Positions 12,781-22,516 of a stretch of 64,000 bases of DNA are shown piece by piece. Where the stretch lies: contig JARKIF010000111.1 of NCBI GenBank assembly GCA_029378245.1, positions 1 to 64,000 of the forward strand, in the 5' to 3' direction. The notes under the pieces are model-generated. The model had not been told where the DNA came from. It ran no database searches and worked only from the letters and a program-made list of their open reading frames with translations. Each line of letters starts with the position of its first letter. Within the stretch, counting starts at the first letter, position 1. Source of the DNA: Roridomyces roridus. Its lineage: Eukaryota > Basidiomycota > Agaricomycetes > Agaricales > Mycenaceae. Made by a program: the position numbers and the translations under genes.

Positions 12781-13081
12781 TTGCAGTGTATGCCCACTTG
12801 TCGTTTCGTATTCGATGATATAGGGGCTGCATCCGCGAATTATAGCCGGTCCTGCTGAACTGGTGACATCCCCCGGGATGGCAAGCCGTTACGCAAGCCA
12901 TTCTCCTCGGAGCCCTGCTGCGGCCGTGAATAGTGCGCACACCTGCATAAAGAACCACATTGAATTTGTGGAGCTAGAGGCACGGGTAAGTTTAATGCTC
13001 GTGGGTCATCATGGCCATTGCCCCAGAAGTTGCCAGAACGTTCTTTTGACTCATTAGCACCGGAGCTCAGACTCATTCACG

Positions 13082-13087
13082 TATAAG
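13082..13087 (+). promoter_or_regulatory. TATA box of HsbA-like copy 1
   Basis: TATAAG lies 45 bp before ATG 13127, and the same element occurs at the same distance in copy 2. Other HsbA genes in the window have TATAAAA-like boxes at 37-53 bp. Confidence 0.6.
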
Positions 13088-13126
13088 GGCGGCCCAGAGG
13101 GAGCCATAGGCTCTGCGTCCTTCACT

Positions 13127-13832
13127 ATGGTGCATCTTTCTCGTTTGTTGTTGACCGCCTCTCTCATTGGCACCACCTTTGCTTGTGAAACTACAGTCCA
13201 AAGGATACACAGCGACTGGAGAGAGATTGCGTTACGCATATTTGATTTGGACGCGGGCGTAAAAGCTTTCCCAGCCTCGGTGGTAGGTCATATCTTCCCT
13301 CGATTAGTGCACTCGCCGTACCTTGCACAGGACATCCATGCAACGACCATGAACCTAGTCGCTGCCTTCGACCGTGGCACCGTCGATCTCCAGGTACTCA
13401 CGTTTCCTTTGCTAAATTCAGGTTACTGATACAAGCTCAGCACACAGAACCTTTGACCAATCCGGAGGCAGGAACCATCTTCACCGACATCCCAGCTACT
13501 TTACACCACTTCAACCACTCGTTGACGGGGTTTGCTCGAAAGAAAACGGTTTTCGTATGTTCTTCATCATCACCTTGACTGTTTTCCGACCATACGGTTA
13601 CAGGCGGCGCATGGATTGTCGGCAGTTACTCTTACCGGACTGAAAGCTCTCAATGAGAGCACCTTTGCCTATGGATTGGCTGTAGACAGGGCTGTCCCCA
13701 GGCGTCCCTCTGTCTGGCTAGATTCCCGAACTGACACCAGTGCAGCATGGTTATACAAAGGAGGCCTTGTTTGCCATCGCCGAGACTTTCAACACCACTA
13801 TCGCCGCCTTTGACTTGAGCCCTATCAAGTGA
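13127..13832 (+). pseudogene. HsbA-like secreted protein, last donor site lost
   Basis: HsbA-family proteins (hydrophobic surface binding protein A) are small secreted proteins that coat hydrophobic surfaces. Exons are 13127..13282, 13331..13393, 13441..13554, 13604..13699 and 13746..13832. The signal peptide (MVHLSRLLLTASLIG) is followed by the domain hallmarks FPAS and a C-terminal AETFNTTIAAF tail. In the duplicate at 14588 the last intron starts GTGCGT. Here the equivalent bases are AGGCGT, so the donor is gone. Read-through gives a frame-changed tail ending at about 13813. Everything before exon 5 is open. It may still be expressed with an altered C terminus. HsbA identity is inferred from the better-conserved copies at 33433 and 35003. 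Confidence 0.65.
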
Positions 13833-14587
13833 CATCTTATGTATATTGCGTCCCTGGAATACTGGTTCTCTGTTTCGGTCTGATATCGAATTCCCCTGTT
13901 CCTGAACCGAAACGGAACGACCCGAGGAGCAGCCACCCTCTAGGATGTCTTGCAGTCCAGGACTGCAGATATTGTCAAATGTCCGGCACTCTCAATGCAC
14001 TTGATCCGCGGGTGCAAATATGTCTTGTCCGCGGAACGAGGCAGCCTCATGCGGAACTCGACTGGGAATGCTCAGCATATATGGACTCGGCATTCTGAGG
14101 CCCCAAAGCGAAAGCAAGTCAATCGGAGAGCCCGTTTTTCAGCTTATGAAGTCATCCACACAGCGGCGGTCTCTGCAGTGGCCCGGGGCTACGTAGTGCG
14201 TTCACGATTGTCCTCCGCGTCAACCTTCCAACCTCACCCGGTTGCGGCGGCAGGATGGAACCTTGGATCGAATAACCGGCAAATTGGATAATGCTTTGGG
14301 AGATTTTATGTGAACTAGTGATCTCCTGGGACGACGAGTCGCTAGTAGTTGCGCAAGTGGATCTCCTCGGAGTCGACGTCAGCGCCTGCCGCGGCCGTGA
14401 ATAGTACACACACCTGCGTAAAGAGCCATATCCAATGGAGCTAGAGGCACGGGTAAGTTCAATATTCGTGGGTCATGACGGTGATTGACCTCCCCAGAAT
14501 GTTCTTTTGACTCATTAGCGCCAGAGCTCAGAACCATTCACGTATAAGAGCGACCCAGATGAATCCATAGGCCTGGCGTCCTTCACT
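13833..14587. other. Spacer between duplicated HsbA-like genes
   Basis: The first part is duplicated downstream of copy 2 (the about 13985-14045 segment recurs near 15468-15525). The last part is the copy 2 promoter. No independent gene was seen. Confidence 0.5.
14543..14548 (+). promoter_or_regulatory. TATA box of HsbA-like copy 2
   Basis: TATAAG lies 45 bp before ATG 14588 and is conserved with copy 1. Confidence 0.6.
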
Positions 14588-15289
14588 ATGGTGCATCTTT
14601 CTCGTTTGTTGTTGACCGCCTTGCTCATTGGCGCCAACTTTGCTTATAAAACTCCAGTCCAAACGATACACAGCGATTGGAGAGAGATTGCGTTGCGCGT
14701 ATTTGATCTGGACACGGGCGTAAAAGCTTTCCCAGCCTCGGGGGTAGGTCATATATTCTCTCCATCAGTGCACTCACCGTACCTTGCACAGGACATCCAT
14801 GCAACGACCATGAACCTAGTCGCCGCCTTCGACCGAGGCACCGTCGATCTCCAGGTACTTACGCTTCACGTCTGCTCAATTCAGGTTACTGATACGTAAG
14901 TCAGACCACCAAACCAAGTTTTCCTACCTCGGAGTCAGGAACGATCTTCAACGACGTCCCGACTACTTTACACTACTTCAACAACTCGTTGACGGGTTTG
15001 TTAGAAAGAAATCGGTTTTCGTATCAGTGCTCTTCTTCATCACCTTGACTGTTTGCCGACCATGTTTACAGGCGGCACATGGATTGTTGGCAGCGACTCT
15101 TACCGGACTGAAAGCTCTCAATGAGAGTGCTTTTGCCTATGGAATGGCTGTAGACAGGGCTGTCCCCGTGCGTGATCACTGTCTGTCTAGATTCCTGAAC
15201 TGACTTGAGTGCAGCATGGTTATACAAAGGAGGCCTTGTTTGCCATCGCCGAGACTTTCAACACCACTATAGCAGCCTTTGAATCTTGA
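14588..15289 (+). pseudogene. HsbA-like secreted protein, exon 3 frameshift
   Basis: Exon equivalents are 14588..14743, 14792..14854, 14905..15020, 15072..15167 and 15215..15289. The protein parallels copy 1: signal peptide, FPASG, a FNNSLTG segment and a C-terminal AETFNTTIAAFES. The last-intron donor is intact (GTGCGT). Exon 3 has one G fewer than copy 1 (three against four G near 14993). It is therefore 116 nt rather than a multiple of three, and the phase-0 exon 4 is read out of frame. The third donor is also weakened (GTATCA against GTATGT). Damage in copies 1 and 2 lies in different places, so they decayed independently after duplication. Confidence 0.65.
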
Positions 15290-15620
15290 GCCGTAGCAAT
15301 TGACTTTCCTATGTACTTTCAATGCGTCTCTGGGATACAGGTTCTCCCTTTTGGTCTGGCATCGAATTCCCCTATCCCTGAAGCGATCCGTAACGACCAG
15401 AGGAGCAGAGCAGCCATTCTCTAGGATCTCTTGTAGCCCAGACGGCGCCACGGCAGACATGGGACACTGTGACTCAAAGCACTTGATCCGCTGGATGCAA
15501 ATATTTCTTGTCCGCGGAACCAGGACTTGGGATCACGGGCCCCGGGGACGAGGTGGGTGTTGGGAGTTAGCTTTTCGTCGAAGCCCCAGATCCGGACCAG
15601 CTCACTTCCCTTCCATTTCA

Positions 15621-15809
15621 ATGCTTCGGTTCCTTCGACTGTTCATTGTCGGTTCCCTAATCTCCGCCAGTCTGACACTATCGGCTAATACTGTAACAAG
15701 GACGGAGAGCTCGCTAATTCGTATCTCGCTGTTGGCCGATCGCGACAGCCTTGGGTTCCAGTTTGATTTAGTGCTTGACCCACTTGAGTTGAACGAGTTG
15801 GCAGAGTGA
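15621..15809 (+). CDS. Possible small secreted ORF, HsbA exon 1-like
   Basis: A 62-codon frame starts MLRFLRLFIVGSLISAS, which looks like a signal peptide. The spacing of Leu/Ile residues loosely matches exon 1 of the HsbA-like genes just upstream. No downstream exons were found. It could be a remnant third copy or chance. Confidence 0.25.
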   Translation: MLRFLRLFIVGSLISASLTLSANTVTRTESSLIRISLLADRDSLGFQFDLVLDPLELNELAE

Positions 15810-16240
15810 TCAAACCTTTTCTTGCATACTTGCCTCTTTCACGTCAAGACTCCTCTTTTTGCCCTTCGGTGAATTTGAACGATATACGGCTCTCTAACAT
15901 GACGGAAACACAGACCGCGTTGTTTGCTCGTGGCATCAACGCGTATTTCACTTGATAGAGTCCGGAGCAATTTGTTCATTATCTTTGACGTCTTATCCGC
16001 AACATAGAGCTCATTGCTTGGGCGTAGGCAGACGAGGCTCCCAATTCTGATTCTTGTCGCTCGACACAAAGGGATCTGCCGGGTCTAATCGATTTTGAAC
16101 AAGGGGATCAACACGATGTCAGTTTCAACAAAGGACTAACATGGACAAACAGTGGTTCAAACGACGCAAAGGAGTGAATCGTATTTGAACAGAGGTAAGG
16201 GATATCTCCAAATTTCACAGAGCCATATTTCGTCTCTCAA

Positions 16241-16933
16241 ATGACCGTTATGACGCGAAAGATGCACAAGGAGGCGGGACTGCCATCTCTGCCGACACGC
16301 TTGCCGACCGATGTGCCCAAGATGGCATCGCCCCCTCGCCCGAGGAATCCATCGTCTTCAAAGAAAAAAGCCGACTCGATCCCCGTGGCGCGCTCACAGC
16401 AGCGCATCATTGCCCCACACACAGTACTCTCCTCCCCCACGCGCTTCGATTCGCCCTCCCCCCTCTCCTCGTGCCCCTCATCCCCCTCTGCACGATCCAC
16501 GGCCAGCTCGACATACTTCACCGCTGCATCCAGCATCACCGAGGTTGACGACATGTTCGACGACGAGCTGCGCAGCGCTGTTCACCCCGGGGTGCTTCGG
16601 GCGCAGCGCAAACTGGGGGACCGATGGAAGTTTGCCGTTGATGGCGAAACTGTTCGGATGTACATGCCCCAGCCCGGCAGCCCAGAGCCGCCTGTTCGAA
16701 AGATGTCGCTGGGCCAGGAGTGGGCTCGTCTCGGGACGCCGGCGAGTACGTATGGGGACCCTTGTGGGAGTGGGAGACCAAGCCGAGAATCAAGTTCCTA
16801 TCGCGTGTCGTCGCCGGATGGAACTGCGAGAGGAACGCCCATATCCTCTCGGGGCTCGCCTTTTTCCGCACAGCCGACCCAGGCGGGACGTTGTTCTGGG
16901 AGGTACGGAGAATTCCAACATGTGAAGGAGTAG
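16241..16933 (+). CDS. Unknown Ser/Pro-rich protein
   Basis: A single-exon frame of 230 aa starts at ATG 16241. It is Ser/Pro/Arg-rich throughout. A more ordered middle (VDDMFDDELRSAVHPGVL, then LGDRWKFAVDGETVRMYMP, about residues 100-145) could be a short folded or binding segment. There is no signal peptide or membrane segment. It is convergent with the glycosyltransferase at 17041-18617, 107 bp away. I do not recognise the family. Confidence 0.5.
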   Translation: MTVMTRKMHKEAGLPSLPTRLPTDVPKMASPPRPRNPSSSKKKADSIPVARSQQRIIAPHTVLSSPTRFDSPSPLSSCPSSPSARSTASSTYFTAASSITEVDDMFDDELRSAVHPGVLRAQRKLGDRWKFAVDGETVRMYMPQPGSPEPPVRKMSLGQEWARLGTPASTYGDPCGSGRPSRESSSYRVSSPDGTARGTPISSRGSPFSAQPTQAGRCSGRYGEFQHVKE

Positions 16934-17040
16934 CTTGCCCGGGTGCCTTTCGTTTTCTGTGTGTATAATATCATTTTCCAGAGCACCAATTTCGAGTTAG
17001 TAGAGTAGTAGATACAGTAAATGATACAGAGTCCCGACAA

Positions 17041-18617
17041 TCAATTCAGTCCAAGCTCCTTCGCCCTCCAATGATATCCCCTCCTCAACGGGTCTTCTCC
17101 CGGAATGCCCAAATGTTTTTGGAGCAACTCAACCACATCCCGCACATCAACCTCCATGTCCGTACCTTCCGGCTGTGTGGGCGGTACGACGATAGCAGCA
17201 TAAGTCTGCGAAAGCACTGACGCTTCCTCGAAAATCATCATAGACACTCGGGTGGTGGGCAGCATCTCGAGGACGAGCGTCCCTTTGGCGGCCCTGGATT
17301 TTGTATTAGTTAAATTGCTGGTGGAGAACGGAAAGCGGACTGACCACCGGTGATTTATCATCGCTCCACCATGCGGGCCGATAACTGCGGCGACATTTTG
17401 GTTAAACCACGAGAAGAGTTCGTCGGTGGTCTTGAAATTTTCGGGATTAAACACGACGAGCTCCTCGCCACGACCTCGCTCTGCAAGCAAAGCCCGTATC
17501 CCGTCGAGGACTTGTTCTTCATTGACGATTTGTCTCCCCCTGTTCAAGGCACGGCCGTCCGAGCGTGTCATGTACACAACCTGCCTCCTTGTCGGTTACG
17601 AGGAATTCGAAGCTGCAGAGACACACCTTAGTCCGCTTTCCCGAATGTGGCAGATCATGCTCGATACCAAAAAGCTCCAGCGTCTTGAGCGAAAGCCAAG
17701 GGTGTATCAGAACCGCACGGCAGCTAAACACTATGGTCTCAGCCTCTACCTCTTGTTGGTCATACAACACATGTTCCTCGTCGTATCCCATGCGAGCCCA
17801 CAGATCCTGAACACGCTGTGGACCGCGCCGCCCCGTGGCAGCATACGGCCTCTGGAGGCCGTGAAGGAGGTGAGCCCCCTGCGCAATGATGTGCGTTACA
17901 CGGTCGAGATGGTGTTGGAATGAGTACGAATCCGGGGAATGTGCGATGGTGACGACGGGGAGGAGGGTGTCTGCGGCTTTTTCTTGGTGCGAGAGGGGCT
18001 GGATGGATGTTGTACTGATGAGAGAGGACATGCAGGATTCAGGCGACCAGGAGTCGAGGTTCCATGAAGCGCTGTATTTCACGTCGTTGAAGACCTATGT
18101 CTACGAATGAGTTTTCTGTAAAAACGCCATTTTCAAGTCGACATACGAAGTTCTGCCCCGTCTGTCCTCTGTACGCCATCCACCCCGAGTCCAGGACAGC
18201 ACGTTCGGAAATGTCGGACGTAGCCGCGCGCCACGCGTCCCGATGCTCGTCCTTTGCAAAGTAGGGCTCCCGAATTTCAAAATCGGGATATATGAGCTCC
18301 TCCGCGTATGCGACATGTTGCAGTTTTTGCGCCGCGCAGGGAGCGTAGTAGGGTGGCATGGCAAATTCGCAGCTGTGTAATCGGAGGGGAGTCCACTGCG
18401 TCGACGCCGCGGACCCATGTTGTGTAGAGAGACGGAGGGATTCGGACAAGGAGGGTGGCGATGATGTCTCGGACGACCAAGATAAAGAAGTGGGCAAGAT
18501 GGCGTGCGGTGGTCCATTATAGGCGATGTAGACCGAGGATAGTATAAAGACGTTAGCGATTGTGAGGAGGATGAGGTAGATTCTGCGCTTTTGTATCGTC
18601 GACGAAGAGAGCGGCAT
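17041..18617 (-). CDS. GT61-type glycosyltransferase (DUF563), membrane-anchored
   Basis: Exons 18617..18147, 18094..17627, 17580..17345 and 17293..17041 give about 475 aa. Introns of 52, 46 and 51 nt have GTATGT, GTGTGT and GTCAGT donors. The start at 18617 gives a short basic tail and one membrane helix (IYLILLTIANVFILSSVYIAY, about residues 12-32), which is type II Golgi/ER topology. The C-terminal part carries the GT61 signature AAVIGPHGGAMINHRW (about residues 378-393) and a following acidic residue in LVLEM. GT61 enzymes include EOGT-like O-GlcNAc and xylosyl transferases, so transfer of a sugar to a secreted or surface glycan is likely. The donor and acceptor cannot be told. Confidence 0.8.
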
Positions 18618-20235
18618 GGATGGTCTTTGAAGAGGAGGCCAGAAACAGGAGAGGAGTATTTGAATTGAAATTGAAATTGGCAACTCCCTGCAAGATGAGA
18701 ACTTTTTGGTAGGCGGTGTTGCTGCGGAAAGAACGGTGGATCGTCTAGTATCCAGGTACGGGCATAAGAGACCGCTGGACGGCGCTTGCAGATAGGACAT
18801 AATTGCGGAGATCACGACCGAATCGAGCACTGTAAAAAGACCTGAGGCCTGAGTACTGAGTCCTTGGAGGGATATAGGTATTGAACGCCCGTTTTCCTCT
18901 CGTCGACGTAGAGACAACCGATCTAGGGCTGTCGCCGACTCGCCAGCTGCACAGTGCACACAACATCCGATCTTTGTTTTCGGGCTCCCGCCGCAGCAAT
19001 ACAGTGCCAGTCGGCACTTCTCCGACACCTGTCATTCACCATCAAGGAAATTTTTCTGCATTTTCTCGTATTTATTTTCGGAAGGAAACCGGCCAAAAGA
19101 AGACGATTGAGACCTTGATCTCATTTTTTCCCACGGTGTTTCACTTTTTCGAGGTCCGAAAAAATTTCAACTGCTGTTTTTGGGGCTGTCTGGTCCGGGG
19201 TGACCTCCAATTCACCAGATATGTTGTTCTAGGACATCTCCTTTGACCCTGGAAAGTCCTGCCAGCCAATGTGGAAGGGGTACCGGGTCGACATCGGCAG
19301 CAGAGCCGAGTGGCACGTGAGCGTAACCCTAAATTGATCGGATCAAACAGACAGCTTAGCAGTAATTGATCGGATCATTAGGGTTTGTTTCACTTTTTCC
19401 GTTGTGAAAAAACAAAATGTTGTCTGATGGACCTGAGGACCACAGGGTATGTTCTTAGGCCTCCCTAGATATGTTTCCAGCAGTTTTCGAGTCCATTGAA
19501 CCCCGGACCAAAATGTAATTAGTGGTCAAAGATTTGATAAACATCCCTGCCAAATCAGGAACCGTGATGTGGTGACGGGCACTGTACGGTGGATGCCAAG
19601 AGAATTTCGACAGTCGGAATGCAATTGCCGTGATTCCGTCGACGGGAGTGCAAATGGCGCCCCGCTGCAAGAGAGCCCGGTCTTGGTCCGGTCAGACTCT
19701 GGTGGGTGGAAAAAAGATATGATTGATTGATTGATCACTGATGGTATCATATGATTTCCCACGGTTTGGCACACAACATCCGATCTTTTTTTGGTTGGTT
19801 TTCGGGCTCCCGCCGCAGCAATGCCAAGAGAATGGGTAATTCAAGCCGTAGTTCCGTGTTTCTGACGGGAATAAAGGCTCGCTTCAATTCTCGGGGTGGC
19901 ATGGATTGAGTAATCCTGAGATACTTAAATCCTCCGAGGTGCCAGAGATTTTATAGTCCAGCCTTGCCGATTCAGAGTCGTTGAACGCGGTACGTAATAC
20001 AACATGCACCGTAAATGTAATGGCAAGACGTACTTGGTCGAATCGGATCTCAGGTAGTCTCCCGTTAGGCTCGGACCAGCCCTTTCTTGCGGCATGAAAC
20101 TCTTGGTACTAAATCCTCCCCCGCAAAAGTACCAACGAGGGCTGGTTCGAGTCTAGTCTCCCGTAGACAGAATGTAGTTCATCCGATGTATGTAGGTGAA
20201 ATTTGGATACATATAAATCCCAGGCGGGCTCAAAA
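18618..20235. other. Intergenic, repeat-scarred
   Basis: About 1.6 kb without a supported gene. A direct repeat of about 45 bp occurs at about 18957-19000 and about 19769-19823, the second interrupted by a T-rich insertion. An imperfect inverted pair (ACCAGCCCT and AGGGCTGGT) lies near 20066-20145. These look like transposon scars, but I cannot name an element. Confidence 0.4.
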
Positions 20236-21547
20236 TCATCCTTGATGGGTCAGATTTGAGCCAGTCACACTCGACGAATACAGCGCGATGGCAGGGCTGA
20301 ACCCAGCTATGAAATTGATTTGGATGGCCTGCGCGGCAGGTTTATAGTCAGACTGGGGCCGGATTAGTTACGAGAAACTTGACTTCAATGAAAATATTCA
20401 CCGGCACGGCTTGTATCAAAGAGTCTGAAAAGCTGGATGCGGTGTTACTGAGATCATTTAGGAGTGAAGGAATGAGGGATGGAGGTGTCTGGAGACTCAT
20501 GGTTGAAAACCTGGACAACGGGAAGCTTGGGTCAACACTCACGGCGGAAGCAATTACCGCTTTCCTGGCCATAAATGCCGAAACTGTATTCGAGACGGCA
20601 GGTTGCACAGCGAGGATGGAAACAACAACAGCCGCCGCGTCTGCCTCACTAAGGGTACTGTCGTTAAGTGCGTAACGAAACACTCCGTATTAAATTGATC
20701 GTACCGCCTGGTGTCCAGTATGAACTTGGCCAACGTTTGGGGGTAATAATATACACCAGTCCATAGAAAATTCAGGGGCCACATGCAGCTCCTGCCGACA
20801 AGGAGACCAATCTTTTGTGATCGTGGAATCACTACTTTTAGGGTGTACCGAAAACGGCGCGTTGTGGCGTGCTCATTGGACTTCAGTGCTCACAGATCTT
20901 ACATGGGGACCTTGTTAAGGCTCCATTCATTGCTTGAAGGCAAAGTGTTGGGGTCCCAGCGGTGCGTGGGGTCGTGGTGAGCGCCCGTTTCATCCGTCAT
21001 ATCAGGTGATGCACCAAAAATGGGAGATTTTTAAAGATTGAGCCGTAACTCATGAACCACTGACTCTGGATACTAGATATTTGGTACGCGGGGGATTAGA
21101 ATAGTGGGCAGCCACCTCAAAATTTCCCGTGGCATGCCGGCGATCAACGCGTCAATGGCACCCGTGATTTCGGTACACCCTCGATTTTGTTACACCCTTA
21201 GCGTCAGTACCCGCGGCCTGTGGTACAGAGAGCTCAACAAGGAGCAAATCCACGGGATTGAAACAACTGGACCTTCAAGTCAGCAGCGCAGGTCTCAAAG
21301 GCCGCAACCAACTGTCCAGTAGGACCGAGGATAACCTATACAGGCGTCAAGTGGATGTTTCGCGGTCAGGCCGTGGACCTACGGGGATGGCGAAATTAAC
21401 GGTGTTGACAAGGGTGGTCAGACTCGTCGTGGTGAACAAAATGCTCGAGATATCAGCGGTGACTTGGTCGATACTCCGCTTAGTGGGGGTTGCGAGAGTG
21501 GCAGCAACGAAGCAGGAGGCAAAGAGCAGGCGAGAGAGAACAACTAT
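20236..21547 (-). pseudogene. HsbA-type gene with lost start codon and TIR insertion
   Basis: On the minus strand the signal peptide frame (VVLSRLLFASCFVAATLA) runs from 21547, but its first codon is ATA where the family has ATG, and no in-frame ATG precedes it. Exon 2 (VAAFETCAADLK) ends near 21262, then a roughly 0.57-kb gap contains a 357-bp inverted-repeat element. The later exons remain recognisable: LSEADAAAVVVSILAV near 20640, a GTGAGT intron, LNDLSNTASSFSDSLIQ near 20450, and a tail FIAGFSPAIALYSSS ending at TGA 20236. Exon 3 is also one base out of phase with exon 2. Start loss, insertion and phase error together make this a pseudogene. Confidence 0.75.
20841..21197. mobile_element. 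357-bp TIR element (MITE-like)
   Basis: The left end GGGTGTACCGAAAACG (20841-20856) matches the reverse complement of the right end (21182-21197, GGGTGTAACAAAATCG read on minus) at 13 of 16 positions. A second internal copy of the motif lies at 21167-21180. It sits between exons 2 and 3 of an HsbA pseudogene. No transposase is present. The target-site duplication is unclear, although TA or TTA flanks both ends. Confidence 0.5.
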
Positions 21548-22051
21548 GGCAGGAAAGTATATCGATGGAGTGGTCTCCAGGTTGGACAGTTTTCATAGTA
21601 AAGTGCCCACGACCAAGCCGTTGAAGACCGCAATGCAGCACGCGTCGCTGCCACGGGAAGAAGTAGTCGGAGGGCCGCCTCTGAATTTTTTCCGACCTTC
21701 TAGCCGAAGGAAAAGCCTTGGAAGCCAAAGGAAAAGCCTTGGACATCTTTGGGACATCTTGAGTCTTGACGTGTTCGGTACCTTGACTAGGGCCACCGGG
21801 CAGTCGACGACAGTGTCAAGTCCAAGTCCGAGTCGGCCTACCTGTCGGGTTGCTGGCCATTGATTCGGAGGCGGAGGTTCATCGAACAATCATCGAACAT
21901 GGAAGTCTGGAGCAAAAGAGATTTCGGCTTGATCTCCGGCTGGCATCACAAAATGACGTCACGCATGAGCTCACAATAAAAACGCGTCCGCCTCGCCTTG
22001 ACCCACTCCACTCACCCACCCATCTACTCACCCACCCACCCAAACACTATC
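21548..22051. other. Intergenic region
   Basis: About 0.5 kb between the HsbA pseudogene and PMP3. It includes the PMP3 promoter space with a C-rich, pyrimidine-rich leader before 22052. A local 15-bp direct repeat lies near 21708-21740. No gene was seen. Confidence 0.5.
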
Positions 22052-22423
22052 ATGGCCCACACAGAAACGAACGTCTCATCCACCGGCAACGTGTGCCTCT
22101 ACTTCCTCGCCATGTACGCGCTCAGTCTTCTTACCCTGCGAAACTCCGGCTCACTCTAACCAGCTTCCTACCTCCCGTGGCCGTCCTTATGAGTGTGTAG
22201 CCCGCAGACTACCCAATCATTCCTTCCTAATTGCCCATCTCTCTTCAGAACGCGGCCTCCTCGCCGACTTTTGGATCAACCTCTGTCTGACAATCTTGGG
22301 GTGGATACCGGGCATGATACACGCTTGGTACGTCTTGCTATGGTCCATCTCGTTCTATCATCAACTCACTTTACTAGGTGGATCATCTCTCAGCACGAAA
22401 CCACCCACATCAAGACTGCCTAG
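22052..22423 (+). CDS. PMP3/UPF0057 plasma membrane proteolipid
   Basis: Four tiny exons (22052..22113, 22164..22192, 22249..22327, 22378..22423) give 71 aa. Introns are 50, 56 and 50 nt. The protein has the family core: FLPPVAVLM, then KRGLLADFWINLCLTILGW and IPGMIHAW. These form two membrane hairpins with the conserved Pro-Pro and Gly-Trp-Ile-Pro-Gly elements. PMP3 proteins are small plasma-membrane proteins that affect membrane potential and cation sensitivity. The length fits the family (50-75 aa plus a short N-terminal tail). The start fits the CACTATCATGG context. The microexons make this gene easy to miss. Confidence 0.9.
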
Positions 22424-22516
22424 TTGAACGAGCCAACGAGCGAACGAACCTCTGACGATATCATGCATTTCTGTACCCTTGCCCTTACTGTACCGCAATT
22501 ATAATCCATGGACTAC

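Larger units (their letters stand above)
12900..15525. repeat. Tandem duplication of an HsbA-like locus
   Basis: Two units, about 12900-14045 and about 14360-15525, share promoter, five exons, introns and downstream sequence with small indels. Landmarks repeated in both include the TATA-box region (13080 and 14541), the start context, the exon 2 Asp-Ile-His codons and the downstream stretch near 13990 and 15475. Confidence 0.85.

Noticed and set aside
18957..19823. LTR retrotransposon
   Set aside because: The direct repeats are only about 45 bp and there is no coding or primer-binding site between them.
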